A DNA stretch of 17,335 nucleotides from Winogradskyella sp. (lineage in GTDB: Bacteria; Bacteroidota; Bacteroidia; Flavobacteriales; Flavobacteriaceae). Both the position numbers and the translations under genes were made by a program. The DNA lies in contig JASBSE010000010.1 of NCBI GenBank assembly GCA_030149115.1, forward strand, positions 1 through 17,335, written 5' to 3'. Every line of letters starts with the position of its first letter. Within the stretch, counting starts at the first letter, position 1. Below are positions 1-6,654 of the stretch, piece after piece. The notes below the pieces were generated by a model, which worked only from the letters and a program-made list of their open reading frames with translations, did not search any database and was not told where the DNA came from.

Positions 1-71
1 TCGTCTAGCATTAATAGGCAAGTCAGTACTACTACAAAAATGACTAAGCCTCCGAGTATATTATTTCTCAT
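1..71 (-). CDS. N-terminal fragment of a membrane-anchored protein, cut by the window edge
   Basis: Reading the minus strand from an ATG at 71 gives an open frame to the window edge. It starts MRNNILGGLVIF and continues with a run of V, L, T, C and M before reaching Asp. This is a short basic N-terminus followed by one hydrophobic segment, which fits an N-terminal membrane anchor or an uncleaved signal. It lies 81 nt downstream of dgt on the same strand and may be co-transcribed with it. Only about 23 codons are visible, so no family can be named and the start codon itself is a judgement. Confidence 0.45.
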   Translation of the reverse strand, partial: MRNNILGGLVIFVVVLTCLLMLD

Positions 72-152
72 AAGTAGGTTTTTTGGGGCTAATTATGCAA
101 TAAATTAAAATAATTATCCGTTAAAAACCAAATTTATTCGACGAAATGCATT

Positions 153-1493
153 TTATAAAATATTCCCTTTCAGCTTTTTATGCAACAACATAGCGTTAGT
201 ATCTGAGAGTTTCGAAATAAATAAACACACAGAAAGTAAATTGTTGTATAAGGATTCATTTGATAAACTTACCGTTTCTGGCAAAAGATTCTGCAATAAT
301 TTATCATAATTAGACAAGCTATCGTTATATACATTTAAGGCTAAATTCCCGTAGGCATTGAGCAGTTGATTTAATATTTCGTATCCTGCAATCTCTTTAT
401 TTATAACCTCTTTTGATCGGTAGACTTTCTTGATGCTTAAATTAATGATATCGGTTATTTGAGCCTTGTACTGACTAACGTCTAGAAGTGCTGTTTCAAA
501 TTTCCCTTGTAAGATGGAGTCTTCATTTTTCATAAATATTGAAGCAGCTTCATCAATCAAAGTACTAATAGCCAATGCCCTCAAATAGCTAACTCTGTCT
601 TCAGTAGTTTGTAAAGCATTATAATTTTTGGTTATGATTCTTCCCTTTACAAGTTTTATCAAGTACTCTAATGCATAATCTTCTTCAATCAATCCGAGAT
701 TTATTCCATCTTCAAAATCTATAATCGTATAGCAAATATCATCTGCTGCTTCTACTAAATAGGCTAGAGGATGCCTGTTGTAACTTAAATCCTTTTCACT
801 TCTCTTAATTAAGCCTAAATCTAAAGCAACAGCCGAAAACATCTCTTTTTCACTTTGAAAAAAGCCATATTTTTTATCAACTATATGGTTGGTAGGCTTT
901 TTTGGTAAAGACTCTTTCGGATATTTCATAAATGCACCAAGTGTGGCATAGCTTAATCGCAATCCACCAACTCTACCAGCTCTGCTCTCGGTTAAAATTT
1001 TAAAGCCATTAGCATTACCTTCAAAATCACATAAATCTTGATATTCTTTATCAGTTAATTCAGATTTAAACTGCACTCCATTACCATTTTTAAAATATGC
1101 TCCTATCGCTTTTTCTCCAGAATGACCAAAAGGTGGATTACCAATATCGTGTGCTAAAGCAGCAGCCGCTACAATAGCCCCAAAATCATTGATATTATAG
1201 CCATGTACATTTTCTAAATGTGGATGTTTCTCTAACAAAAGCTTTCCAACTTGCCTGCCTAAAGAACGCCCAACCACACTAACCTCTAAGCTATGTGTTA
1301 ATCTGGTATGAACAAAATCCGTTTTAGATAGAGGCACAACCTGTGTTTTATCTTGTAGACTTCTAAACTCTGAAGAAAATATAATACGGTCATAATCAAC
1401 CTCAAAACCAACACGAGTTTCGTCTTGTTCTTTTCTTAACCGTTTATTCTCATCACCAAAGCGTCTTAAAGACAATAATTGCTCCCAGTTCAT
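153..1493 (-). CDS. dgt: Deoxyguanosinetriphosphate triphosphohydrolase (dGTPase), HD superfamily
   Basis: This cytoplasmic enzyme hydrolyses dGTP (and often other dNTPs) to the deoxynucleoside and tripolyphosphate, and so affects dNTP pools. The 446-residue length fits the family. The N-terminal block with FRSLQDKTQV around residues 43-52 and HTRLTHSLEV around 62-71 is typical. Metal ligands of the HD site are visible: His67, the His115-Asp116 pair in AHDIGNPPFGHSGE, and a late Asp in EAADDICY (251 or 252). The start is an ATG followed by MNWEQLLS and the dGTPase N-terminus, with no better upstream start. The gene is divergent from the lipoprotein operon, sharing the 247-nt region 1494-1740. 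I could not find a convincing promoter of its own there. The family call is secure. The preferred dNTP is not readable from sequence. Confidence 0.95.
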   Translation of the reverse strand: MNWEQLLSLRRFGDENKRLRKEQDETRVGFEVDYDRIIFSSEFRSLQDKTQVVPLSKTDFVHTRLTHSLEVSVVGRSLGRQVGKLLLEKHPHLENVHGYNINDFGAIVAAAALAHDIGNPPFGHSGEKAIGAYFKNGNGVQFKSELTDKEYQDLCDFEGNANGFKILTESRAGRVGGLRLSYATLGAFMKYPKESLPKKPTNHIVDKKYGFFQSEKEMFSAVALDLGLIKRSEKDLSYNRHPLAYLVEAADDICYTIIDFEDGINLGLIEEDYALEYLIKLVKGRIITKNYNALQTTEDRVSYLRALAISTLIDEAASIFMKNEDSILQGKFETALLDVSQYKAQITDIINLSIKKVYRSKEVINKEIAGYEILNQLLNAYGNLALNVYNDSLSNYDKLLQNLLPETVSLSNESLYNNLLSVCLFISKLSDTNAMLLHKKLKGNIL

Positions 1494-1608
1494 ATCTTAA
1501 AATTAAAGATGCAAGATAAATAAATTGGTATAGAATCATTTAGAAAAACTGTTTTCAATTATCATCTTTTTCAATGTTAAGAAATTGTATCCTTAACGCT
1601 AATTCACT

Positions 1609-1674
1609 TAATATTAAACTAACCTTTAACTAACTTTTTGGTCACAAAACTTTAATCATTGAGTAACCTCCTCA
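1609..1674 (+). promoter_or_regulatory. Array of six 11-bp direct repeats resembling tandem Pho-box half-sites
   Basis: Heptamers begin at 1609 (TAATATT), 1620 (TAACCTT), 1631 (TAACTTT), 1642 (TCACAAA), 1653 (TAATCAT) and 1664 (TAACCTC), every one exactly 11 bp apart with 4-bp spacers. Four of the six match TAACATT at five or six of seven positions. The units at 1642 and 1653 match at only four. The 7+4 direct-repeat layout is that of PhoB sites. The last unit starts 25 bp before the -7 box at 1689, exactly as upstream of the phosphate transporter gene. The repeat phasing is seen directly. That the bound factor is a PhoB-type regulator is inference, since other OmpR-family regulators use similar spacing. 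Confidence 0.6.
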
Positions 1675-1688
1675 AGGGAATATCACAT

Positions 1689-1696
1689 TTTCTTTG
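1689..1696 (+). promoter_or_regulatory. Candidate -7 box of the lipoprotein/TonB-receptor operon
   Basis: TTTCTTTG matches the Bacteroidetes -7 consensus TAnnTTTG except at the second base. Transcription would start near 1703, leaving a leader of about 38 nt before the ATG at 1741. No -33 TTG lies at the usual 19-20 nt distance; the repeat array occupies that region instead, which fits an activator-dependent promoter. Confidence 0.5.
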
Positions 1697-1740
1697 CATC
1701 ACAATAAAAACTAAAAATTGTTTATTAAAAATTCAACTCA

Positions 1741-3018
1741 ATGAAAAAATTACTTTTAATCGCGTTAGTAACTTCTACACTGGTATTTACTAGTTGTTTT
1801 AAAGATGATGATGCTCCTTTAATTGTAGAGACATCTACTACAATAATAAATGAAAACCCAGGTGGTGGTACAGGTGAAGATTGTCCTGTAATTGCTGTAA
1901 CTGGTGAAATTGCAGATGGTACTGTTTGGACTAATGAAAACATTTATCAATTAAACCAAAAAGTTGTTGTACCTGCTGGAGCAACTTTAACGATTAATCC
2001 TGGAACTATCATTAAAGGTTCTTCAGGAACTGGTTCTTTAGCTTCTGCTTTAATTATTGCAAGAGGTGGTACTCTTAACGCTAATGGTACAGCTTCTGAA
2101 CCAATTATCTTCACATCGACACAAGATAACATTACTTGTGGTCAGACTGCTGGTACTAATTTAGATGAAAATGACAGAGGTCTTTGGGGAGGTTTAATAG
2201 TATTAGGTAATGCACCTTGTTCTTTCTCTGGAGATATAGCTGAAGCTCAAATAGAAGGTATTCCTGCAGACGATACTTTTGGTCTTTATGGTGGTACTGA
2301 TGCTAACGATAGCTCTGGTAGCATGAGATATATTTCTATCCGTCATGGTGGTGCTTTAATTGGTGAAGGTAACGAGATCAATGGACTTACTTTAGGTGGT
2401 GTAGGTGCTGGTACAATTATAGACAATATTGAGGTTGTTGGTAATGTTGATGACGGTGTAGAATTCTTTGGAGGTACTGTTGATGCATCTAACATTTTAG
2501 TATGGGCTCAAGGTGATGACGCTATAGATATTGACCAAGCTTACTCTGGAACAGTTGACAATGTAGTTGTTGTTTTAGGTGATATTTCTGATCACGCTTT
2601 CGAAATTGACGGTCCTGAAGGAACAGGTTCTGGTTTATTTACTTTAAGAAACGCTACAATTATTGGTAACACAGTAACTGCTAATGGTGAGTATGCTGAT
2701 TACAGAAGTAACGCACAAGGTTACACAGAAAATGTTTATGCATATGGTTTTAAAGCTGAATCTGACGTTGAATTAGATAACGATGGTGTTGCAACAAACT
2801 ATAACGATGGGATATTAACATTTGGTGCTTGGGAAATAGTATTACCTGAAGGTGTAACAGATGTTACTAGCCTTTTTGCAAACAAAGCAGAAACAGTAAC
2901 TGTATCTGGCTTTGGATCTACTGCTACTGCAGTTACAGAAGGTGCACAAACAGTTGGTGCTACTACTTCTAACCTAAGCTGGACCTATGCTAATGCAGAA
3001 GGTGGTTTAGGATTCTAA
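1741..3018 (+). CDS. Putative surface-exposed lipoprotein with beta-helix-like repeats, partner of the adjacent TonB-dependent receptor
   Basis: The 425-residue product begins with a lipoprotein signal peptide: Lys2-Lys3, a hydrophobic core and the lipobox FTSC with Cys19. The residues after it, Phe-Lys-Asp-Asp-Asp, resemble the Bacteroidetes lipoprotein export signal that sends lipoproteins to the cell surface. The mature part is rich in Gly, Thr, Asn and Asp. It has repeated short strands such as ATLTINPGTIIKG, ALIIARGGTLNANG and EPIIFTS, as in right-handed parallel beta-helix proteins. No catalytic motif is evident, and it is not a recognisable SusD homologue. It is first in a unit with the TonB receptor 69 nt downstream, behind the Pho-like array. 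Related Bacteroidetes proteins are often left as hypothetical. A role in binding a substrate for the receptor is inferred from position. Confidence 0.75.
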   Translation: MKKLLLIALVTSTLVFTSCFKDDDAPLIVETSTTIINENPGGGTGEDCPVIAVTGEIADGTVWTNENIYQLNQKVVVPAGATLTINPGTIIKGSSGTGSLASALIIARGGTLNANGTASEPIIFTSTQDNITCGQTAGTNLDENDRGLWGGLIVLGNAPCSFSGDIAEAQIEGIPADDTFGLYGGTDANDSSGSMRYISIRHGGALIGEGNEINGLTLGGVGAGTIIDNIEVVGNVDDGVEFFGGTVDASNILVWAQGDDAIDIDQAYSGTVDNVVVVLGDISDHAFEIDGPEGTGSGLFTLRNATIIGNTVTANGEYADYRSNAQGYTENVYAYGFKAESDVELDNDGVATNYNDGILTFGAWEIVLPEGVTDVTSLFANKAETVTVSGFGSTATAVTEGAQTVGATTSNLSWTYANAEGGLGF

Positions 3019-3044
3019 TAAACACTTTTAATTCATATAAATAA

Positions 3045-3073
3045 ATCCAATGTCTACCAGGTAGGCATTGGAT
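3045..3073 (+). other. Intercistronic RNA hairpin between the lipoprotein and receptor genes
   Basis: Bases 3045-3057 pair with 3061-3073, giving 13 base pairs with one G-U pair (3053 with 3065) and a 3-nt loop. No T-run follows, so it is not a standard intrinsic terminator. It ends 14 nt before the receptor ATG. Likely roles are protection or processing of the upstream message, or damping of receptor expression relative to the lipoprotein. Confidence 0.6.
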
Positions 3074-3087
3074 ATATACAATATTAC

Positions 3088-5931
3088 ATGAAACATATAA
3101 TAAAAGTTTTAGCTCTTTTTATTTTCATTTTAGCGACATCAACAGCATTCTCACAAGGAAAAGTAGCCGGAACAGTAATCGATGGTGAATTTAATGAACC
3201 TATGGCCTTTGCAAATATCTTAGTCAAAGGCACCTCAAAAGGTGTTACTACGGATTTTGATGGAAAGTTTGAAATGGAGCTAGAAGAAGGTACCTATACA
3301 TTAGTATTCTCTTTTGTTGGGTATGCAACTAAAGAAATCTCAGATGTTATCATAAAAAACGGCGAGGTATTTACCTTAGATGTTTTGATGGAAACTAATT
3401 CTTTAGACACAGTTGTAATTACTACAACTACAAAAAGAAACACAGAAAGTGCTGTTTTAAATTTACAAAAAAAATCAGCCGTTGTAATGGATGGTTTGTC
3501 TTCTCAGGCTATTAAAAGTACTGGAGCAAGTAATGTTGCTGCTGCTGTAAAAAGTGTTCCTGGTGTTTCTATACAAGGTGATAAATATGTATTTGTACGT
3601 GGTCTTGGTGATCGTTACACAAAATCTATCTTAAATGGGATAGATATTCCAGGTTTAGATCCAGACCGTAACACGATTCAAATGGATTTATTTCCAACAA
3701 ATATTCTTGACAATGTTATTGTTTTAAAGTCTGCATCTGCTGAATATCCAGCAGACTTTACTGGTGGTATTGTAGATATAGTTACAAAAGATTTTCCAAG
3801 TAAAGCTGAGTATTCCATCTCATTAGGTGGTGGTTATAACCCAGACATGCATTTCAACAATTCATATTTAACATCAGAAGGTAGTGATACTGACTGGTTG
3901 GGTTATGATGATGGGAAACGAAATGTTCCTGTTAACAGATATCAATTTGAGGAAGGTGTATTGGGTAATGGTATTAATACCACAACACTTACAACACTTA
4001 CTAATAGTTTTGAAAAAGAACTAGCGGCTAAGCAAGAAACTAGTGGTATGAACTACGACTTTGGGTTTACCTTAGGTAATCAATACGACATTGGTGATGA
4101 TAAATTAGGGTACCAAGCATCATTCTCTTATAAAAACGAAACAACGTTTTACAAAAACAGATTTGATGGTGCATACATAAAAAATCCACAAGACACATCA
4201 GACAATGAGTTAATTGCTGCTCTAGATTCTAGAGGTTCTGAAGGTATTAACAATGTGATTTTAAATGGTATGTTAGGTTTAGCTTATAAAACGGATAAAT
4301 CTAAGTTTAAGGTAAATTTACTTCATGTACAAAATGGTGAGTCTACTGCAGGTTTCTTTAACCAGGTAATATCTCAGGACGGTACTGGAGGTGGATTAGA
4401 GCCACTTACTAAAAACTCTATTACCTATACAGAACGTTCAATCACCAACTTATTTCTTACAGGTAAGCACAGGTTAAATAGTATTACAGACGATAAGCCA
4501 TTTAACTTTGAGTGGAAATTATCTCCTACCTTCTCTAAGGTAATGGATAAAAACCATAGAATTACACCTTTTCAGCAAGCTGATAATGGTAATTCATTCT
4601 TAAGTCCTTCTGCTTCAACATTACCTATTCAGCTATGGAGAAACTTATTGGAAGAGTCTTGGGCTGGTAAAGCAGATTTTGACAAAACTGTAGAGTTATT
4701 TGGTCGCCCTGCTAAAATAAAATTCGGAGGTGCATTTACTTATAAGTTTAGAGATTTTAGTATTGATGATTTTACCTTTAACATTCGTGGAGATCAGTCA
4801 TATATTGCAGACGGTAATGCAAATAATTTGCTAGCTACTGAAAACTTATGGACACCAGAAACAGACGCGGGTACTTATGTTGTATTTACAGACAACTTTA
4901 ACCCAAGAGATGCATATGAAGGTGAGCAACAAATTGGAGCTACTTATTTTTCAACTGAATTTAATATCACTGAAAAATTAAAAACAGTAGTTGGTTTAAG
5001 AACTGAGTTCTTTAGTTCATTCTATACAGGTGAAGATGCTGATAACGTATTCAATAGAGAATTAATCTTAGACGAATTTGATTTATTCCCATCAGCAAAT
5101 GTTATTTATGCAGTTAACGATAAATCAAATTTAAGAGCATCTTACTCTCGTACTACAGCAAGACCTTCTTTTAAAGAAGCTTCTGTAGCACAAATCTTCG
5201 ATCCAATTACAAGTAGATTGTTTATTGGTGATATTAACTTAGTACCAACATATATCAACAACTTTGATATACGTTACGAGTTTTTTGGTGAAGAAGGACA
5301 AATGTTTGCTATAAGTGGTTTCTATAAAGACTTTACAGACGTAATTGAGCAAACATTCTTTGTCTCTGCTCCAACACAGCTTACTGTAGGTAACTTAGGT
5401 GACGCTGTTGTTTATGGTGCAGAACTTGAAGCAAGACAAAGATTAGGGTTTATCTCTGAAGGTTTAAACAACCTTAAGGTAACAGCCAATTTCTCTTTAA
5501 TTAAATCTGAGTTAACAATGTCTGATGACGAGTATAACGGTAGAGTTGCTTCAGCCAGAGATGGAGAATCAATTGACAGAAAAAGAGATATGCAAGGACA
5601 AGCTCCTTATTTAATTAATGTTGGATTAAATTACGACAATAGTGATATTGGTTTAAGAACCGGATTATTCTACAACGTACAAGGTGAAACTTTAGAAGTT
5701 GTTGGTATTCGTGAAGTACCAGATGTTTATACTCAGCCTTTTAACAGTTTAAACTTTACGTTAAACAAATCTTTTGGCGAGAATCAACGTTCATCTATAG
5801 ACCTTAAAGTATCTAATATACTTGGTGACGAAAGATTAAGTGAGTATGAGTCTTTTGGTGCAAGCAATCAAATTTTTTCATTGAGAGAGCCAGGCACTGA
5901 AATATCATTAGGTTACACTTTTAAGTTCTAA
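3088..5931 (+). CDS. TonB-dependent outer-membrane receptor with N-terminal carboxypeptidase-regulatory-like domain
   Basis: This is an outer-membrane active-uptake channel, energised through TonB-ExbB-ExbD, of 947 residues. A signal peptide covers about residues 1-23 (ending AFSQ). A carboxypeptidase-regulatory-like Ig-fold domain follows at about 24-105 (PMAFANILVKGT, GKFEMELEEGTYTLVFSFVGY). A TonB-box-like stretch DTVVITT starts at Asp107. The plug domain lies at about 130-235, with VRGLGDRYTKSILNGIDIPG and SAEYPADFTGGIVDIVTKDF. The rest alternates strands and turns as in a 22-strand barrel and ends EISLGYTFKF with the usual C-terminal Phe. No SusD gene adjoins it; the upstream beta-helix lipoprotein takes that position. 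The Pho-like array before the operon and the phosphate carrier downstream suggest a phosphorus-containing substrate, but this is inference only. A bidirectional terminator follows. Confidence 0.92.
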   Translation: MKHIIKVLALFIFILATSTAFSQGKVAGTVIDGEFNEPMAFANILVKGTSKGVTTDFDGKFEMELEEGTYTLVFSFVGYATKEISDVIIKNGEVFTLDVLMETNSLDTVVITTTTKRNTESAVLNLQKKSAVVMDGLSSQAIKSTGASNVAAAVKSVPGVSIQGDKYVFVRGLGDRYTKSILNGIDIPGLDPDRNTIQMDLFPTNILDNVIVLKSASAEYPADFTGGIVDIVTKDFPSKAEYSISLGGGYNPDMHFNNSYLTSEGSDTDWLGYDDGKRNVPVNRYQFEEGVLGNGINTTTLTTLTNSFEKELAAKQETSGMNYDFGFTLGNQYDIGDDKLGYQASFSYKNETTFYKNRFDGAYIKNPQDTSDNELIAALDSRGSEGINNVILNGMLGLAYKTDKSKFKVNLLHVQNGESTAGFFNQVISQDGTGGGLEPLTKNSITYTERSITNLFLTGKHRLNSITDDKPFNFEWKLSPTFSKVMDKNHRITPFQQADNGNSFLSPSASTLPIQLWRNLLEESWAGKADFDKTVELFGRPAKIKFGGAFTYKFRDFSIDDFTFNIRGDQSYIADGNANNLLATENLWTPETDAGTYVVFTDNFNPRDAYEGEQQIGATYFSTEFNITEKLKTVVGLRTEFFSSFYTGEDADNVFNRELILDEFDLFPSANVIYAVNDKSNLRASYSRTTARPSFKEASVAQIFDPITSRLFIGDINLVPTYINNFDIRYEFFGEEGQMFAISGFYKDFTDVIEQTFFVSAPTQLTVGNLGDAVVYGAELEARQRLGFISEGLNNLKVTANFSLIKSELTMSDDEYNGRVASARDGESIDRKRDMQGQAPYLINVGLNYDNSDIGLRTGLFYNVQGETLEVVGIREVPDVYTQPFNSLNFTLNKSFGENQRSSIDLKVSNILGDERLSEYESFGASNQIFSLREPGTEISLGYTFKF

Positions 5932-5960
5932 GACAAACATTAAATTGTCCATAAAGTAAA

Positions 5961-5992
5961 AAAGGCGTTCTAAATTTAGAACGCCTTTTTTA
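5961..5992. terminator. Bidirectional intrinsic terminator between convergent genes
   Basis: A perfect 22-bp palindrome at 5964-5985 (GGCGTTCTAAA and its reverse complement) is flanked by an A-run on the left and a T-run on the right. It can therefore end both the receptor operon and the convergent MORN-like gene, whose stop is at 6011. Confidence 0.92.
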
Positions 5993-6010
5993 TTTAAGTA
6001 TCGACAACTA

Positions 6011-6373
6011 CTAGTTGTTAATGGCAACTTTGGTTTTGTTATCCCATTGGTTAACACTTACAATTTTAGAATCAATAAAATCTACTTCTTTTAAAGATTC
6101 ACCTTGCCAGAAAAACCATTTTCCAACTTTTTTACCATCTTCATAATTTCCTAATGCTACTTTATTTCCTTCTGCATCATAGCTTTTCCACTCACCATGA
6201 ACATTACCATCTGCATTAAATACTCCTGTTTGACTTATTTCACCATTATCATGATAATATGTAACGTAAGTTAAGTCGCCTTTCTTCTCTAACTTTGGTT
6301 CTTTACTGTCTTGTGCATAAGAGAAAGCTACACTAAGCATCATAAGAACAATTACTAAATTTCTCATATTCAT
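6011..6373 (-). CDS. Small secreted MORN/YwqK-like repeat protein
   Basis: This 120-residue protein has a signal peptide (MNMRNLVIVLMMLSVAFSYAQ), so the mature part is probably periplasmic or exported. About three short repeats follow, of the type seen in MORN-variant/YwqK proteins: YYHDNGEISQTGVF, GEWKSYDAEGNKVALGNY and GKWFFWQGESLKEVDF. Databases sometimes label such proteins 'toxin-antitoxin system YwqK family antitoxin', but nothing toxin-like is adjacent and I would not use that name. A second Met at residue 3 is an equally possible start. It runs towards the TonB receptor and shares its terminator. Its promoter lies inside a five-unit Pho-like array, so expression may change with phosphate supply. 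The molecular function is unknown. Confidence 0.8.
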   Translation of the reverse strand: MNMRNLVIVLMMLSVAFSYAQDSKEPKLEKKGDLTYVTYYHDNGEISQTGVFNADGNVHGEWKSYDAEGNKVALGNYEDGKKVGKWFFWQGESLKEVDFIDSKIVSVNQWDNKTKVAINN

Positions 6374-6399
6374 TTGGGCTTTAATTAATAATTACATCA

Positions 6400-6430
6400 C
6401 AAACATAACATTAATTTTACATTTAAACAA
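6400..6430 (-). promoter_or_regulatory. Promoter of the MORN/YwqK-like gene
   Basis: On the minus strand TTG at 6430-6428 is followed after 20 nt by TATGTTTG at 6407-6400, a perfect match to TAnnTTTG. Transcription would start near 6394, about 20 nt before the ATG at 6373. The promoter lies within the five-repeat array at 6406-6460, whose units point the other way. Confidence 0.65.
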
Positions 6431-6460
6431 CTTTTACATAACATTAACTTAACATTGAAC
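6406..6460 (+). promoter_or_regulatory. Array of five 11-bp direct repeats (Pho-box-like) over the MORN-gene promoter
   Basis: Heptamers start at 6406 (TAACATT), 6417 (TTACATT), 6428 (CAACTTT), 6439 (TAACATT) and 6450 (TAACATT), each 11 bp apart with 4-bp spacers. Three are identical. A binding protein covering this array would sit on both the -33 and -7 elements of the MORN-like gene, which predicts repression of that gene. The array also lies about 200 bp upstream of the phosphate transporter start and points towards it. A looser pair of AACATT units 10 bp apart occurs at 6506 and 6516. The regulator's identity is inferred. Confidence 0.62.
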
Positions 6461-6585
6461 CTGTAAGAAACTAATAATCAATATTTTGTGATATCATAAA
6501 TTCATAACATTAGACAACATTTAATTAAATTCCCATGTTTACTATAAAAACAATTCTATTTTTTTTTAAACCCAACAGAATATCA

Positions 6586-6629
6586 TAACATTTAGGTAAC
6601 ATAACGTTGAAATTAAAAGAAGAAATTTG
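6586..6629 (+). promoter_or_regulatory. Pho-box-like repeat pair plus -7 box of the phosphate transporter gene
   Basis: TAACATT at 6586 and TAACATA at 6597 form an 11-bp direct repeat with a 4-bp spacer. The second unit starts 25 bp before GAAATTTG at 6622-6629, which matches TAnnTTTG except for the first base. Transcription would begin near 6636 and the ATG is at 6655. No TTG lies at the normal -33 distance, as expected for an activated promoter. Together with the arrays at 1609 and 6406, this fits phosphate-responsive control. Confidence 0.62.
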
Positions 6630-6654
6630 CGTACAATTATAGTTACTCTTTTAA

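Noticed and set aside
153..1493. dGTPase as part of a phage-defence island
   Set aside because: dGTPases can act in defence, but no other defence or mobile genes are nearby and the gene looks like the ordinary housekeeping form.
1511..1518. TATCTTGC on the minus strand as a dgt promoter
   Set aside because: It misses two of the key TAnnTTTG bases and has no -33 TTG.
6011..6373. Naming the MORN/YwqK-like protein as an antitoxin
   Set aside because: It has a secretion signal and no partner toxin gene is adjacent; the label comes from database naming rather than evidence.
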